Shown here piece after piece: positions 47,938 to 56,708 of a stretch of DNA of 64,000 bases (its first letter is position 1; the number at the start of each line of letters is the position of its first letter). Position numbers and translations under genes: made by a program. The stretch comes from an uncultured Eubacteriales bacterium (GTDB taxonomy: Bacteria; Bacillota; Clostridia; TANB77; UBA1234), in the NCBI GenBank assembly GCA_949283575.1, contig CASDSU010000036.1, positions 136,110-200,109 on the forward strand. The letters are read 5' to 3'. The notes below the pieces were generated by a model. It was given only the letters and a program-made list of their open reading frames with translations, was not told the DNA's origin and did not search any database.

Positions 47938-48636
47938 CCAAATTAATCTTACGTGCTCAAAATCGGTGATAACACAGCAATGAACGAAATAATAAGCGAA
48001 AACGTAGGATTAGTATGGAATGTGGTAAAAAGATTTGCAAACAGAGGATATGAATTAGATGATTTATTTCAGATTGGAAGTATTGGATTGGTAAAAGCAA
48101 TAAAACGATTTGATGTAAATTATGAAACTCAACTTTCTACATATGCGGTATCAATGATAATTGGTGAGATAAGACGTTTTTTGAGGGATGATGGAATGAT
48201 AAAGGTAAGTCGTTCTTTAAAAGAAACAGCGGCTAAAGTTAGAGAAATTCAAAGGAGTGAACCTGATAAAGATTTTACACTTGAAGAACTTTCTGAAAAA
48301 TTAGGTTTAGAGAAAAATGATATAGTAATGGCTTTGGATGCAACAAATGCGGTAGAGTCGCTAGACAAACCAATTGGAGATGATAAAGATAGTAAAACAA
48401 TAGGTGAAGGAATTGCATATAATAAAAATGAATATGATGAATTGTTGGATAAAATTACGCTGAGTAATATGCTCGATTGTCTAGATGAAAAGGAAAAAAA
48501 AGTAATTATTTACAGATATTATAGAGAAATGACGCAATCAAAAGTTGCAGAAATTTATGGAACATCACAAGTTCAAGTTTCAAGGATTGAGAAGAAAGCG
48601 CTCGCTAAGATGAGGTGCGCAAATGTTGACAAATAG
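47934..48636 (+). CDS. sigF: Sporulation sigma factor sigma-F, needs +1 frameshift at a CGG codon
   Basis: Sigma-F directs the first forespore-specific transcription. The body shows region 2 ([30 protein letters not shown], '[18 protein letters not shown]'), region 3 and region 4 ([25 protein letters not shown]). The start is fixed at ATG 47934 by an AAGGAGG site 5 nt upstream and the ATGA overlap with spoIIAB. That frame reads [10 protein letters not shown], then CGG, then TGA (47967-47969). Omitting one base at CGG gives [16 protein letters not shown], which is the family's usual N-terminus with its conserved Gly-Asp, and a 233-residue protein. Without the shift only an 11-codon peptide results. 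A GTG at 47953 could open the main frame but has no Shine-Dalgarno and removes the N-terminal helix. Confidence 0.94.
47961..47967 (+). other. Candidate +1 frameshift site AAT-CGG-T in sigF
   Basis: The zero frame reads AAT CGG TGA; skipping C47964 gives AAT GGT GAT. The in-frame stop directly after CGG resembles the arrangement in prfB, though there the hungry codon is the stop itself. No Shine-Dalgarno-like stimulator lies a few bases upstream as in prfB. Confidence 0.8.
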
Positions 48637-48678
48637 CGACAAATAGCGTATTCTAGCAATTAGGGAGAGTGATGAATT

Positions 48679-49452
48679 TTGAAGAAAATTAAGCAAAAAA
48701 ATCTGAAAAAAGAATTGTCGAAAGAAGAAAAACAAGAAAAATTAGTTAACATAATTGGGAAAATAGTTCTTATAAGTTTGATATTACCAATAGGTTTTTT
48801 GTTGGTAAGGATTGCTATGATTGATAAAGGCTATACAGATCCTTTAACTAACAGATCAAGAAGTGATTACGTTCTTATGATTATTCAATGTATACTTGGA
48901 ATATTTGCATTAACACTTCCTAATATGCTATTCAAAAAGAAAATTCAAATTCCAACAAATATGTATATGCTTTACATGATATTTTTGTATTGTGCTATTT
49001 GTTTAGGTGAGCTTAGAAGTTTTTATTATAGGATTCCAAATTGGGATACAATTCTTCATACCTTCAGTGGAGGTATGATGGGAGCTTTAGGATTTTCGTT
49101 TGTATCATTACTTAATAAAACTGAAAATTTTCATCTTAAATTGACTCCTGGTTTTGTTGCAATTTTTTCTTTTATGCTTTCTACAACTTTAGGTGTTTTA
49201 TGGGAAGTATATGAATTTGCATTCGATGGTATTCTTGGTCTTAACATGCAAAAATTTATGTTGGAATCAGGTGAAATGTTAGTGGGAAGAGCAGCGGTTG
49301 TTGATACGATGGAAGATTTAATTGTCGATATGTTTGGTGCATTTGTAATGAGCATTATAGGATATATATCTTTGAAATATAAAAAAGGTTGGGTTGAAAA
49401 ATTAATAATAAAAGTAAAAAAGCATGGAGTGCACAATGGGGATGTCCGTTAA
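48679..49452 (+). CDS. YjdF/DUF2238-like membrane protein
   Basis: A 257-residue protein with a charged Lys-rich N-terminus and about six membrane helices. Conserved-looking motifs NWDTILHTFSGGMMGALG, 'GVLWEVYEFAFDG' and 'DTMEDLIVDMFGAF' match the DUF2238 (YjdF) family, whose function is not known. The TTG start at 48679 is set by a GGGAGAG site 9 nt upstream; a nearby ATG at 48672 is out of frame. It lies 40 bp after sigF and could be co-transcribed with the spoIIA operon. Confidence 0.75.
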   Translation: MKKIKQKNLKKELSKEEKQEKLVNIIGKIVLISLILPIGFLLVRIAMIDKGYTDPLTNRSRSDYVLMIIQCILGIFALTLPNMLFKKKIQIPTNMYMLYMIFLYCAICLGELRSFYYRIPNWDTILHTFSGGMMGALGFSFVSLLNKTENFHLKLTPGFVAIFSFMLSTTLGVLWEVYEFAFDGILGLNMQKFMLESGEMLVGRAAVVDTMEDLIVDMFGAFVMSIIGYISLKYKKGWVEKLIIKVKKHGVHNGDVR

Positions 49453-49489
49453 ATGTGCATTTTAAATGTTGAATATGAGGGGATAATAG

Positions 49490-52096
49490 ATGAAAAAAGA
49501 AAAGTTTGAAATACAAGGTATGACTTGTAGTAGTTGTAGTGCACATGTAGAAAAAGCGGTAAGAAAACTTGAAGGTGTAAATTCTGTGGAAGTAAACTTG
49601 ATTTCAAATAACATGGTTGTCGAGTTTGATGAAAATAAATTATCAAGTGAATTAATTATAAAAGCGGTAGCTGGCGCTGGCTATGGTGCTTGTGAATTTA
49701 ATACGAATAAGAATTTGGATGAGAAAAAAACGTCGGATAATACATATAAAAAAGAAATAAATGAGAATATAAAGAAAATGAAAAAACGTTTGATATTATC
49801 GTTTGTTTTTTTAATTCCGCTTATGTATGTTGCGATGCATCATATGTTAAGTAGTACATTAGTTCCAAATTTTATTTCTGAAATTTTTGATGGAGCTGAG
49901 AACGCTTTGAAGTTTGCGCTAACCCAGTTTGTTTTATTGATTCCTATAATAATTTTGAATAGAAATTATTTTATAAATGGATTTAAAAGATTGATCAAAC
50001 GTGCACCTAATATGGATTCTTTGATTGCTATTGGAAGTTTTGCAGCTACAGCATATGGCTTTTTAGCGATTTATATGATTGCCACGGGGCTTAAGAATGG
50101 CGATATGGCGCAGGTTGAAAAGTATATGCATGATATATATTTTGAGTCAGCAGGTACAATTTTGACTTTGATAACGTTGGGAAAATACTTAGAAACAAAG
50201 TCAAAAGGAAAGACAAATGAAGCAATAACGAAACTTGTAAATCTTGTTCCTAAAACAGCGGTTGTATTTAGAGCAGGGAAAGAGATTGAAATTGATGTTA
50301 GTGATATAAATAAAGATGAAATTGTATTAATAAAGCCAGGGAGTAATATTCCAGTTGATGGAGTTATTGTTGAAGGTGAATCTGCGATAGATGAATCTAG
50401 CATAACTGGTGAAAGTATTCCGCTAGATAAAAAAGTAGGAGAGAAAGTTATAGCCGGAACCGTAAATAAAAATGGATTCTTGAAAATTAAAGCTACTAAA
50501 GTTGGCGAAAATACTACAATTGCACAAATTATAAAACTTGTTGAAGAAGCAAGTAATTCCAAGGCGCCAATATCAAAGCTTGCTGATAAAGTGAGCGGAG
50601 TGTTTGTTCCAGTAGTTATTACAATTGCTATTATAACTATCTTTGTATGGCTAATTGCGGGACAATCATTCGAATTTGCACTTAGTACAGGCATCGCAGT
50701 GCTTGTTATTTCTTGTCCTTGTGCGCTTGGACTTGCGGTTCCTGTAGCAATAATGGTTGGAACAGGTAAAGGTGCAGAAAAAGGTATTTTGATTAAATCA
50801 GCGGAAAGTTTGGAAATGCTTCATTTAATAGATATGGTAGTACTTGATAAAACAGGAACAATAACAGAAGGTAAGCCGAAAGTTATTGACATAATCTCTT
50901 TTGAGAATGAAGATAAATTAAAGCTTCTTGAATATGCTGCTACAATAGAAAAAAATTCTGAGCATCCTCTTGCGAATGCTATTTTAGAAAAAGCTACTCA
51001 AGAGAATGTTAAAACTTCTGAAGTTAAGAATTTCAAAGCGATTTCTGGTAGAGGGGTTGAAGCTTTTATAGATGACGTAAAATTCATAGGCGGAAATTAT
51101 GCATTTATGGTAGAAAATGAAGTTGATTTAAAATCACTAAAAAGTAGAAATAAAAAGTTTGAAGAGCAAGGAAAAACAGTATTGTATTTTGCAAAAGAAA
51201 AGACTTTGCTTGGTTTCATACTTGTTGCAGACACAGTTAAAGAATCTAGTAAAGAAGCAATTGAAGCTTTTAGAAAAATGAATTTGGAAATAGCGATGTT
51301 AACTGGTGATAATAAATCGGTTGCGAATTCTATAGCAAGCGAATTGGAAATAACAAATGTTTTTTCAGAAGTATTACCTCAAGATAAAGAAAGAATAGTA
51401 AGGGAGTTTCAGAAAAAAGGTAAAAAAGTAGCTTTTGTTGGAGATGGAATTAATGATAGTCCTGCATTAGTACGTGCGGATATTGGGATTGCGATAGGTC
51501 AAGGAACAGATATTGCAATAGAATCAGCAGATATTGTTTTAATCAAAAATTCTCTAACTGATGTTGTTATAGCATTAGAACTAGGAAAAGAAGTTATGAG
51601 AAAAATAAGACAAAACTTGTTTTGGGCGTTTTTCTATAATATAATCGGTATTCCAGTAGCAGCGGGTGTTTTGTATCCAATATGGCAAATAAAGCTAAAT
51701 CCTATGATTGGTGCTGCTGCGATGAGCTTTAGCTCGGTAAGTGTTGTAACAAACGCGTTGTTGTTAAAGCGTTTTAAGTCTAAATATATTACAAAAACAG
51801 TTAGTGAAAATTTGCGAGAAGATGCGAAAAAATGTGAAAATGTGTGTGAAATAAAATTTGATGAAAAAGAGGAGAAGAATGTTATGAAAAAAATTATAGT
51901 TGTTGAGGGAATGAGCTGCAATCATTGTAAAATGGCAGTAGAAAAAGTTTTGAAGAAATTTGAAAATGTAGTGAGCGCAGAAGTTGATTTAGAAAACAAA
52001 ACAGCAATCGTTGAGTTTGAGGGTATTTTAGAGAACGAAAAAATAACAGAAGCTATAAAAGAAGAAGGTTTTGAAGTAGTTAAGATTGAAGAATAA
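49490..52096 (+). CDS. copA: Copper-type P1B ATPase with HMA domains at both ends
   Basis: An 868-residue heavy-metal exporter. An N-terminal HMA domain carries GMTCSSC (Cys13, Cys16). Eight membrane segments surround the metal-binding CPC (residues 409-411) and the phosphorylated Asp453 in DKTGT. SEHPLANA is the HP motif and GDGINDSPAL is the hinge motif. The C-terminus holds a second HMA domain with EGMSCNHC, from about residue 799. This second domain starts at an internal in-frame ATG (51884) with its own GAGGAG site 9 nt upstream, so a free CopZ-like chaperone of 70 residues could also be made. Copper specificity is inferred from CPC. GAGGGG precedes ATG 49490. Confidence 0.93.
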   Translation: MKKEKFEIQGMTCSSCSAHVEKAVRKLEGVNSVEVNLISNNMVVEFDENKLSSELIIKAVAGAGYGACEFNTNKNLDEKKTSDNTYKKEINENIKKMKKRLILSFVFLIPLMYVAMHHMLSSTLVPNFISEIFDGAENALKFALTQFVLLIPIIILNRNYFINGFKRLIKRAPNMDSLIAIGSFAATAYGFLAIYMIATGLKNGDMAQVEKYMHDIYFESAGTILTLITLGKYLETKSKGKTNEAITKLVNLVPKTAVVFRAGKEIEIDVSDINKDEIVLIKPGSNIPVDGVIVEGESAIDESSITGESIPLDKKVGEKVIAGTVNKNGFLKIKATKVGENTTIAQIIKLVEEASNSKAPISKLADKVSGVFVPVVITIAIITIFVWLIAGQSFEFALSTGIAVLVISCPCALGLAVPVAIMVGTGKGAEKGILIKSAESLEMLHLIDMVVLDKTGTITEGKPKVIDIISFENEDKLKLLEYAATIEKNSEHPLANAILEKATQENVKTSEVKNFKAISGRGVEAFIDDVKFIGGNYAFMVENEVDLKSLKSRNKKFEEQGKTVLYFAKEKTLLGFILVADTVKESSKEAIEAFRKMNLEIAMLTGDNKSVANSIASELEITNVFSEVLPQDKERIVREFQKKGKKVAFVGDGINDSPALVRADIGIAIGQGTDIAIESADIVLIKNSLTDVVIALELGKEVMRKIRQNLFWAFFYNIIGIPVAAGVLYPIWQIKLNPMIGAAAMSFSSVSVVTNALLLKRFKSKYITKTVSENLREDAKKCENVCEIKFDEKEEKNVMKKIIVVEGMSCNHCKMAVEKVLKKFENVVSAEVDLENKTAIVEFEGILENEKITEAIKEEGFEVVKIEE

Positions 52097-52116
52097 AGAT
52101 AGTTAGGAGCATGTTT

Positions 52117-52821
52117 ATGGAACAATTTGCGCGAACAGAATTATTGATTGGGAAAGATGGGGGTCAAAAATTAAAAGATTCAAAAGTTGCGATATTTGGT
52201 ATTGGTGGAGTGGGATCTTTTGTTTTAGAAGGGCTTGCTCGTGCTGGTGTTGGAAAATTTATTTTAGTAGATAATGATGATGTTTCTGAGACTAATATAA
52301 ATAGACAACTCATTGCAACACATAAAACTGTTGGGAAAGCTAAAGTTGAAGTTGCAAAGGAGAGAGTTTTAGAAATTAATCCGAATGCAGAAATCGAAAT
52401 ATACAAAGAGTTTTTTATGCCAGAAACAGTTGGAATAATTGATGAAAGTGTTTCGTATATTGTCGATGCAATTGATACCGTTACAGCAAAGCTAGAACTT
52501 GTAGAGAGAGCAAATAAAATGAATATTCCAATAATATCTTCAATGGGAACTGGTAATAAATTAGATCCTACAAGATTTGAAATTACTGATATAAATAAGA
52601 CTTCTGTGTGTCCACTTGCGAAAGTTATGAGGAAAGAATTAAGGCAAAGAGGAATAAAAAAGTTAAAAGTTTTATATTCAAAAGAAGAGCCTGTACAAAT
52701 TGATTATTCAAATTTTGTAAGTGATGATTCTAAGAAAAATCCACCAGCGAGTATATCGTTCGTTCCATCAGTTGCGGGGTTAATAATTGCAGGTGAAGTA
52801 ATAAAAGATTTAATAAAATAG
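52117..52821 (+). CDS. tcdA: tRNA threonylcarbamoyladenosine dehydratase TcdA
   Basis: A ThiF/E1-like enzyme of 234 residues that cyclises t6A37 in tRNA to ct6A with ATP. The nucleotide-binding GIGGVGSFVLEGLARAG and the 'DNDDVSETNINRQ' segment are intact, and the C-terminal 'ASISFVPSVAGLIIAGEVI' is typical. ATG 52117 lies 7 nt from the AGGAG site; ATG 52111 is too close. Its substrate is made by TsaD, whose gene is also in this window but far away. The next gene, also for a tRNA-type enzyme, follows after 8 bp. Confidence 0.9.
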   Translation: MEQFARTELLIGKDGGQKLKDSKVAIFGIGGVGSFVLEGLARAGVGKFILVDNDDVSETNINRQLIATHKTVGKAKVEVAKERVLEINPNAEIEIYKEFFMPETVGIIDESVSYIVDAIDTVTAKLELVERANKMNIPIISSMGTGNKLDPTRFEITDINKTSVCPLAKVMRKELRQRGIKKLKVLYSKEEPVQIDYSNFVSDDSKKNPPASISFVPSVAGLIIAGEVIKDLIK

Positions 52822-52829
52822 GAGTAAAA

Positions 52830-53729
52830 ATGGAGAATAGAAAAGAATCAAAAGAGGTCAGAAGAAACCAGAAACTTACGAGAAGTGAACAAATTGAGAG
52901 AACATTAATTACAGGATACAGAAAAAAGATCTGGAATAGATTTTTAGAAGCAATAAATGAATATCAAATGATTACAGACGGCGATAAAATTGCGGTCTGT
53001 ATTTCTGGTGGAAAAGATTCGATGTTACTTGCGAAGTGCTTTCAAGAATTAAAAGCTCATGGAAAGATTAACTTTGAAGTTGAATATTTGGTTATGAATC
53101 CAGGATATGCAGAGGAAAACAAGCAAAGGATAATAGATAATGCTAACCTTCTTAATATTCCTATAACAATGTTTGAAACGCATGTGTTTGAACATATTGA
53201 AAAAATAGAGAAGCATCCATGCTTTATTTGTGCAAAAATGCGACGTGGACATCTATATAGAAAAGCAAAAGAATTAGGATGTAACAAAATTGCTCTTGGT
53301 CATCATTTCGACGATGTTGTTGAAACAATATTAATCGGACTATTTTATGGAGCACAGTATCAAACAATGATGCCAAAAGTAAAAAGTACATATCATGAAG
53401 GAATGGAATTAATTCGACCATTGTACTTAGTTCGTGAACAAGATATATTAAGTTGGGTGAAAAAGAATGAATTAGAATTTATAAATTGTGCTTGTAAAAT
53501 CACTAAAAAAGAAGTAGGCGACGAAAATGCATCAAAGCGTGCAGAAGTGAAAAAGTTAGTTGCCGAACTAAAGAAAAAATATAAAAATATTGATGTTAAT
53601 ATTTTTCGAAGTGCTCAAGGAGTGAGTTTGGACACGGTATTATCATATAAATTGGAAGGTGTAGAACACAATTTTTTAGATGACTATTATACAAGAAAGA
53701 GAAATGTACAAAATAATGAAAATAATTAG
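52830..53729 (+). CDS. TtcA-like PP-loop tRNA thiolation protein
   Basis: A 299-residue adenine-nucleotide alpha hydrolase. The PP-loop is CISGGKDSMLL, a CFICAKMRR motif supplies cysteines for a sulfur or Fe-S site, and 'ALGHHFDDVVETILIGLFYGAQYQTMMPK' matches the TtcA/TtuA group. The product in tRNA (2-thiocytidine 32 or another thio-nucleoside) cannot be decided. The N-terminus is Lys/Arg/Glu-rich. It forms a two-gene unit with tcdA. Confidence 0.85.
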   Translation: MENRKESKEVRRNQKLTRSEQIERTLITGYRKKIWNRFLEAINEYQMITDGDKIAVCISGGKDSMLLAKCFQELKAHGKINFEVEYLVMNPGYAEENKQRIIDNANLLNIPITMFETHVFEHIEKIEKHPCFICAKMRRGHLYRKAKELGCNKIALGHHFDDVVETILIGLFYGAQYQTMMPKVKSTYHEGMELIRPLYLVREQDILSWVKKNELEFINCACKITKKEVGDENASKRAEVKKLVAELKKKYKNIDVNIFRSAQGVSLDTVLSYKLEGVEHNFLDDYYTRKRNVQNNENN

Positions 53730-53742
53730 AATAAAATAGACA

Positions 53743-53774
53743 AACTCCTCATACATATAACAGTGTGAGGAGTT
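53743..53774 (+). promoter_or_regulatory. Stem-loop that covers the yabP ribosome binding site
   Basis: A perfect 12-bp stem (AACTCCTCATAC with GTGTGAGGAGTT, one G-T pair) with an 8-nt loop. The 3' arm contains GAGGAG (53767-53772), the only Shine-Dalgarno-like sequence before ATG 53786. No T-tract follows, so it looks less like a terminator than a translational lock. Confidence 0.5.
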
Positions 53775-53785
53775 GATTTATTATT

Positions 53786-54061
53786 ATGGAAAATTTAACT
53801 AAGATGCAAAATATTATTATGGAAAATAGGAATAGACTTAATGTGACGGGTGTTGTTGATGTTTTAAATTTTGATGAACAAGTTATTACAGCGGTGACAG
53901 ATTTAGGAATTTTAACTATAAAAGGATCTGATTTACATTTGAATCAGTTTAGTTTAGATACTACTGAGCTTAGTATAGAAGGTGATATAAATTCTCTTCA
54001 ATATAGCGATAAACATGCAGGAAAAAAGGGAGAAACTTTATTTGGCAAGATTTTTAAGTAG
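53786..54061 (+). CDS. yabP: Sporulation protein YabP
   Basis: A 91-residue YabP/YqfC-family protein required for spore coat or cortex assembly in Bacillus. The family pattern is seen in 'ENRNRLNVTGVVDVLNFDEQVITAVTDLGILTIKGSDLHLNQFS' (shown in parts: NRLNVTGV, VLNFDEQVI, 'LTIKGSDLHL'). It is followed by yabQ, divIC and yabR in the order known from Bacillus. Ordinarily it is expressed in the mother cell under sigma-E; no sigma-E promoter was recognised here. Confidence 0.9.
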   Translation: MENLTKMQNIIMENRNRLNVTGVVDVLNFDEQVITAVTDLGILTIKGSDLHLNQFSLDTTELSIEGDINSLQYSDKHAGKKGETLFGKIFK

Positions 54062-54071
54062 GAGGCAAAAT

Positions 54072-54458
54072 ATGATACAAAATCAGACGTATGTATTTTT
54101 ATGGAGTGTTGTTATTGGTGCATTTCTTGCCTTGGTTTTTGATTTTTTCAGAATTTTACGAAGAAAAGGTAAGACCCCAAATTATATTGTATATATCCAA
54201 GATATAATTTATTGGATTATAGTAACTCTTATTATAATAACGAGCGCATTTATAACGAATGACGGTGAACTAAGAGGATATATGTTTATTGGTTATATAC
54301 TTGGTGCTGTTATATACATAGTTTCAATAAGTAAATTTATTTTGAAAATTTCAAATATTATTTTAGATTTTATAGAAACGAGATTTAAAAGGTTTTGGAC
54401 TTTTTGTGTGAAAATAGTAAAAAAAATGAATATAAAAAAGGAAAATGTTAATTTTTAG
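54072..54458 (+). CDS. yabQ: Spore cortex biosynthesis protein YabQ
   Basis: A 128-residue membrane protein with three to four helices (FLWSVVIGAFLALVFDFF, 'YIQDIIYWIIVTLIIITSAF', 'YMFIGYILGAVIYIVSIS') and a basic tail. The FDFFRILRR motif after the first helix is typical of YabQ. AGGAGG overlaps the yabP stop region and sets the start at ATG 54072. Required for cortex formation in Bacillus. Confidence 0.88.
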   Translation: MIQNQTYVFLWSVVIGAFLALVFDFFRILRRKGKTPNYIVYIQDIIYWIIVTLIIITSAFITNDGELRGYMFIGYILGAVIYIVSISKFILKISNIILDFIETRFKRFWTFCVKIVKKMNIKKENVNF

Positions 54459-54534
54459 CAGGATTTTTTTAAAAAATGTAGAAATACATATATTAGAGGT
54501 TTTTATTATACTAAAGAGAAGGATTGATTAGTGA

Positions 54535-54813
54535 ATGAAGGATTTTTTACATAAATTATTTTCTACTTTGATGATTGCTGCTATGGTTTTTTATCTTGGA
54601 GGAGTACTTATAAAACAAGAAAAAGAGCTTAGAACAATAGAAAATGAAAAGAAGCAATATCAAGCTTTGCTTGATGAAGCAAATATGAAGACTGAAGAAT
54701 TGAAACAAGTAAAAAGTAGAATTAATACTGATGAATATATAGAAGAATATGCTAGAGAAAAGTTGGGGCTTGTAATGCCATATGAGATAATATTTATGGA
54801 TGCGAGCATATAA
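54535..54813 (+). CDS. divIC: Septum formation initiator DivIC/FtsB
   Basis: A 92-residue bitopic division protein. It has a short cytosolic start, one membrane helix (about residues 9-27), a coiled coil ('EKELRTIENEKKQYQALLDEANMKTEEL' region) and the C-terminal motif 'DEYIEEYAREKLGLVMPYE' characteristic of DivIC. It sits in the yabP-yabQ-divIC cluster. ATG 54535 follows an AGAGAAGGA site. Confidence 0.88.
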   Translation: MKDFLHKLFSTLMIAAMVFYLGGVLIKQEKELRTIENEKKQYQALLDEANMKTEELKQVKSRINTDEYIEEYAREKLGLVMPYEIIFMDASI

Positions 54814-54980
54814 ATATAGATACGATTTTAAGTACATTTTAGTAATTGAAAAGTATATACTAAGATGTATTTTTTTTGTTTGATTTTAACGTTTGACAAA
54901 AAATATGTGAAATAGTATAATTCCGCTTTGTAAAGGGAGGATTTTGGAGGAAGAACACTTAAGAATTTTAGTGGAGGTGC

Positions 54981-56150
54981 ATGAAGGTGACTATACTTTC
55001 GCATAAGGAAAGCCGGGACATAGCTAGAACTGTAGAAAAGTTCGATGTTGGTGTAGGCATGATTGATTTGATTGAAGTTTTCGGAGACGGACGAATTAAT
55101 CATACTTACAAAGTTACGCTAAGAGATGGGTTGAAACGCGATGAGTATTTGCTGCAATCCATCAATACATTCGTTTTTCAAGATGCTAGGGCGCTGATGA
55201 AAAATTTGGTTGCTGTAACCGAATACATCAACAAGAATGCACAGCGTTCCATTGAATACATCAGATGTAAACAGGAAGGAAGCGATGAGGTTTCCTATGT
55301 ATACATGAGCGAAGACGGAAAAGCATGGAGAATGTATCATTACATAGATGCTGATGTGTATCAGTGTATTGTGCATCCTTATCATGCATATATGCTTGGT
55401 CAAGCAATTGCAGATTTTTCTAAGTCGCTTAGCACATTTGATGCCAATTCTCTTGTAGAGATAATTCCTGATTTTCACAATACGCCCAAGCGTTTCAATG
55501 ATTTTTTACTTTCTGTAACTGAAGATGTAATTTCTGGTGAATGCAGAAGTAAAAATGATGACGAAACTGTGCGGCAGATTAAATTTGTCTTGGAGAGAAA
55601 AGACAAATTTGGAATTCTTGTTGAGAATCAGAAGACGGGTGCATTGCCTGTAAGAGTTACTCATAATGACCCAAAGATTTCTAATGTACTTGTTGACAAA
55701 AAGACGAATTTGCCGATTTGCATGATTGATTTGGATACATGCATGCCGGGGACAATCCTGTATGACGTTGGCGATGCGCTTCGTTCTATTGCGAATACTG
55801 CATCAGAAGACGAAAAGGATGTCACAATTGTTGATTTTTCGCTCGACATTTTTGAATCATTTGTTCGAGGTTTTCTTAGGGGGATGAGTGGCCTTCTCAC
55901 AGACGAAGAGATTGAGCTTATTCCTTATTCTGTGTGGGTTCTTGCAATGGAATTGGGAATGAGGTTCCTGAAAGATCACATCGATGGTAACAAGTACTTC
56001 AAAACGCAGTATGATGGACAGAATCTGGAGCGATCTAAGATTCAGTTTAGGCTTGCTGAGGTGATTGAAGAAAAAATCAATAGTGATGTGCTTTCAGGTA
56101 TTGTACAGAATATTGTAGATGAAATGCAAAGGAGCAGGAAATCTATATAA
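54981..56150 (+). CDS. APH-family sugar kinase, GC-rich island gene 5
   Basis: A 389-residue phosphotransferase of the aminoglycoside phosphotransferase/choline kinase fold, most like N-acetylhexosamine 1-kinases. The Brenner-type motif HNDPKISNVL (His228, Asp230) and the metal-binding DLDT (Asp250, Asp252) are intact, and DGRINHTYKV near residue 40 is the nucleotide loop. GTGGAGGTG precedes ATG 54981. Codon usage is richer in GC than in its neighbours and two CGG codons are in frame (55014-55016 and 55572-55574). It is inserted between divIC and yabR, which are normally adjacent, and has its own terminator. The sugar substrate is inferred, not shown. Confidence 0.8.
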   Translation: MKVTILSHKESRDIARTVEKFDVGVGMIDLIEVFGDGRINHTYKVTLRDGLKRDEYLLQSINTFVFQDARALMKNLVAVTEYINKNAQRSIEYIRCKQEGSDEVSYVYMSEDGKAWRMYHYIDADVYQCIVHPYHAYMLGQAIADFSKSLSTFDANSLVEIIPDFHNTPKRFNDFLLSVTEDVISGECRSKNDDETVRQIKFVLERKDKFGILVENQKTGALPVRVTHNDPKISNVLVDKKTNLPICMIDLDTCMPGTILYDVGDALRSIANTASEDEKDVTIVDFSLDIFESFVRGFLRGMSGLLTDEEIELIPYSVWVLAMELGMRFLKDHIDGNKYFKTQYDGQNLERSKIQFRLAEVIEEKINSDVLSGIVQNIVDEMQRSRKSI

Positions 56151-56159
56151 GCACAAATA

Positions 56160-56194
56160 AAAGAGGTACGAGAATTCGTGCCTCTTTTGTTTTT
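56160..56194 (+). terminator. Terminator after the sugar kinase gene
   Basis: AAGAGGTACG pairs with CGTGCCTCTT around GAATT and is followed by TTGTTTTTT. Confidence 0.8.
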
Positions 56195-56196
56195 TA

Positions 56197-56225
56197 TTGA
56201 CTATAAGCCAGTTTTAGGGTAAAAT
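56197..56225 (+). promoter_or_regulatory. Promoter of yabR
   Basis: TTGACT-N17-TAAAAT directly after the kinase terminator. Confidence 0.65.
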
Positions 56226-56274
56226 ATACGAGTTAGAAAGCGGTGGACGAAAGTCCCCAAAGGAGGAAATTTTT

Positions 56275-56691
56275 ATGTCAGTCCAAGTGGGCGAAGTTCT
56301 AGAAGGTAAAGTTACTGACATTATGAACTATGGTGTTTTTGTAAAATTAAATGATGGAAAGATTGGTCTTGTTCATATTTCAGAAGTTTCTAGAGATTAT
56401 GTTGAAGATATACATTCAGTACTAAAATCAGGTGATGACGTTAAAGTAAAGGTCATTTCGATGGATGAAAAAGGAAAGATGGGGCTTTCAATAAAAAAGG
56501 CATTACCGATGCCAGAAAGAAAGAATAAAGAACAAAGAAATAATAAAAGAGAAAAAGAAGAAAATACAGATGAAACGCCAGAAAGTAAGTTAGATAATAT
56601 GCTATCTAAATTCCTAAAAGATAGTGATGAAAAGCAGTTATATTTAAAGAAAAATTTTGAATCAAAGAGAGGATATTCAAAAAGACGTTAG
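56275..56691 (+). CDS. yabR: S1 RNA-binding domain protein YabR
   Basis: A 138-residue protein with a single S1 domain (residues 3-75: VGEVLEGKVTDIMNYGVFVKL, 'GLVHISEVS', 'VKVKVISMDEKGKMGLSIKK') followed by a highly charged, probably disordered tail rich in Lys, Arg, Asn and Glu. It matches the divIC-linked YabR family, which is related to polynucleotide phosphorylase S1 domains. AAAGGAGG precedes ATG 56275. Confidence 0.88.
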   Translation: MSVQVGEVLEGKVTDIMNYGVFVKLNDGKIGLVHISEVSRDYVEDIHSVLKSGDDVKVKVISMDEKGKMGLSIKKALPMPERKNKEQRNNKREKEENTDETPESKLDNMLSKFLKDSDEKQLYLKKNFESKRGYSKRR

Positions 56692-56708
56692 AATCTAAAA
56701 CAAACTTT

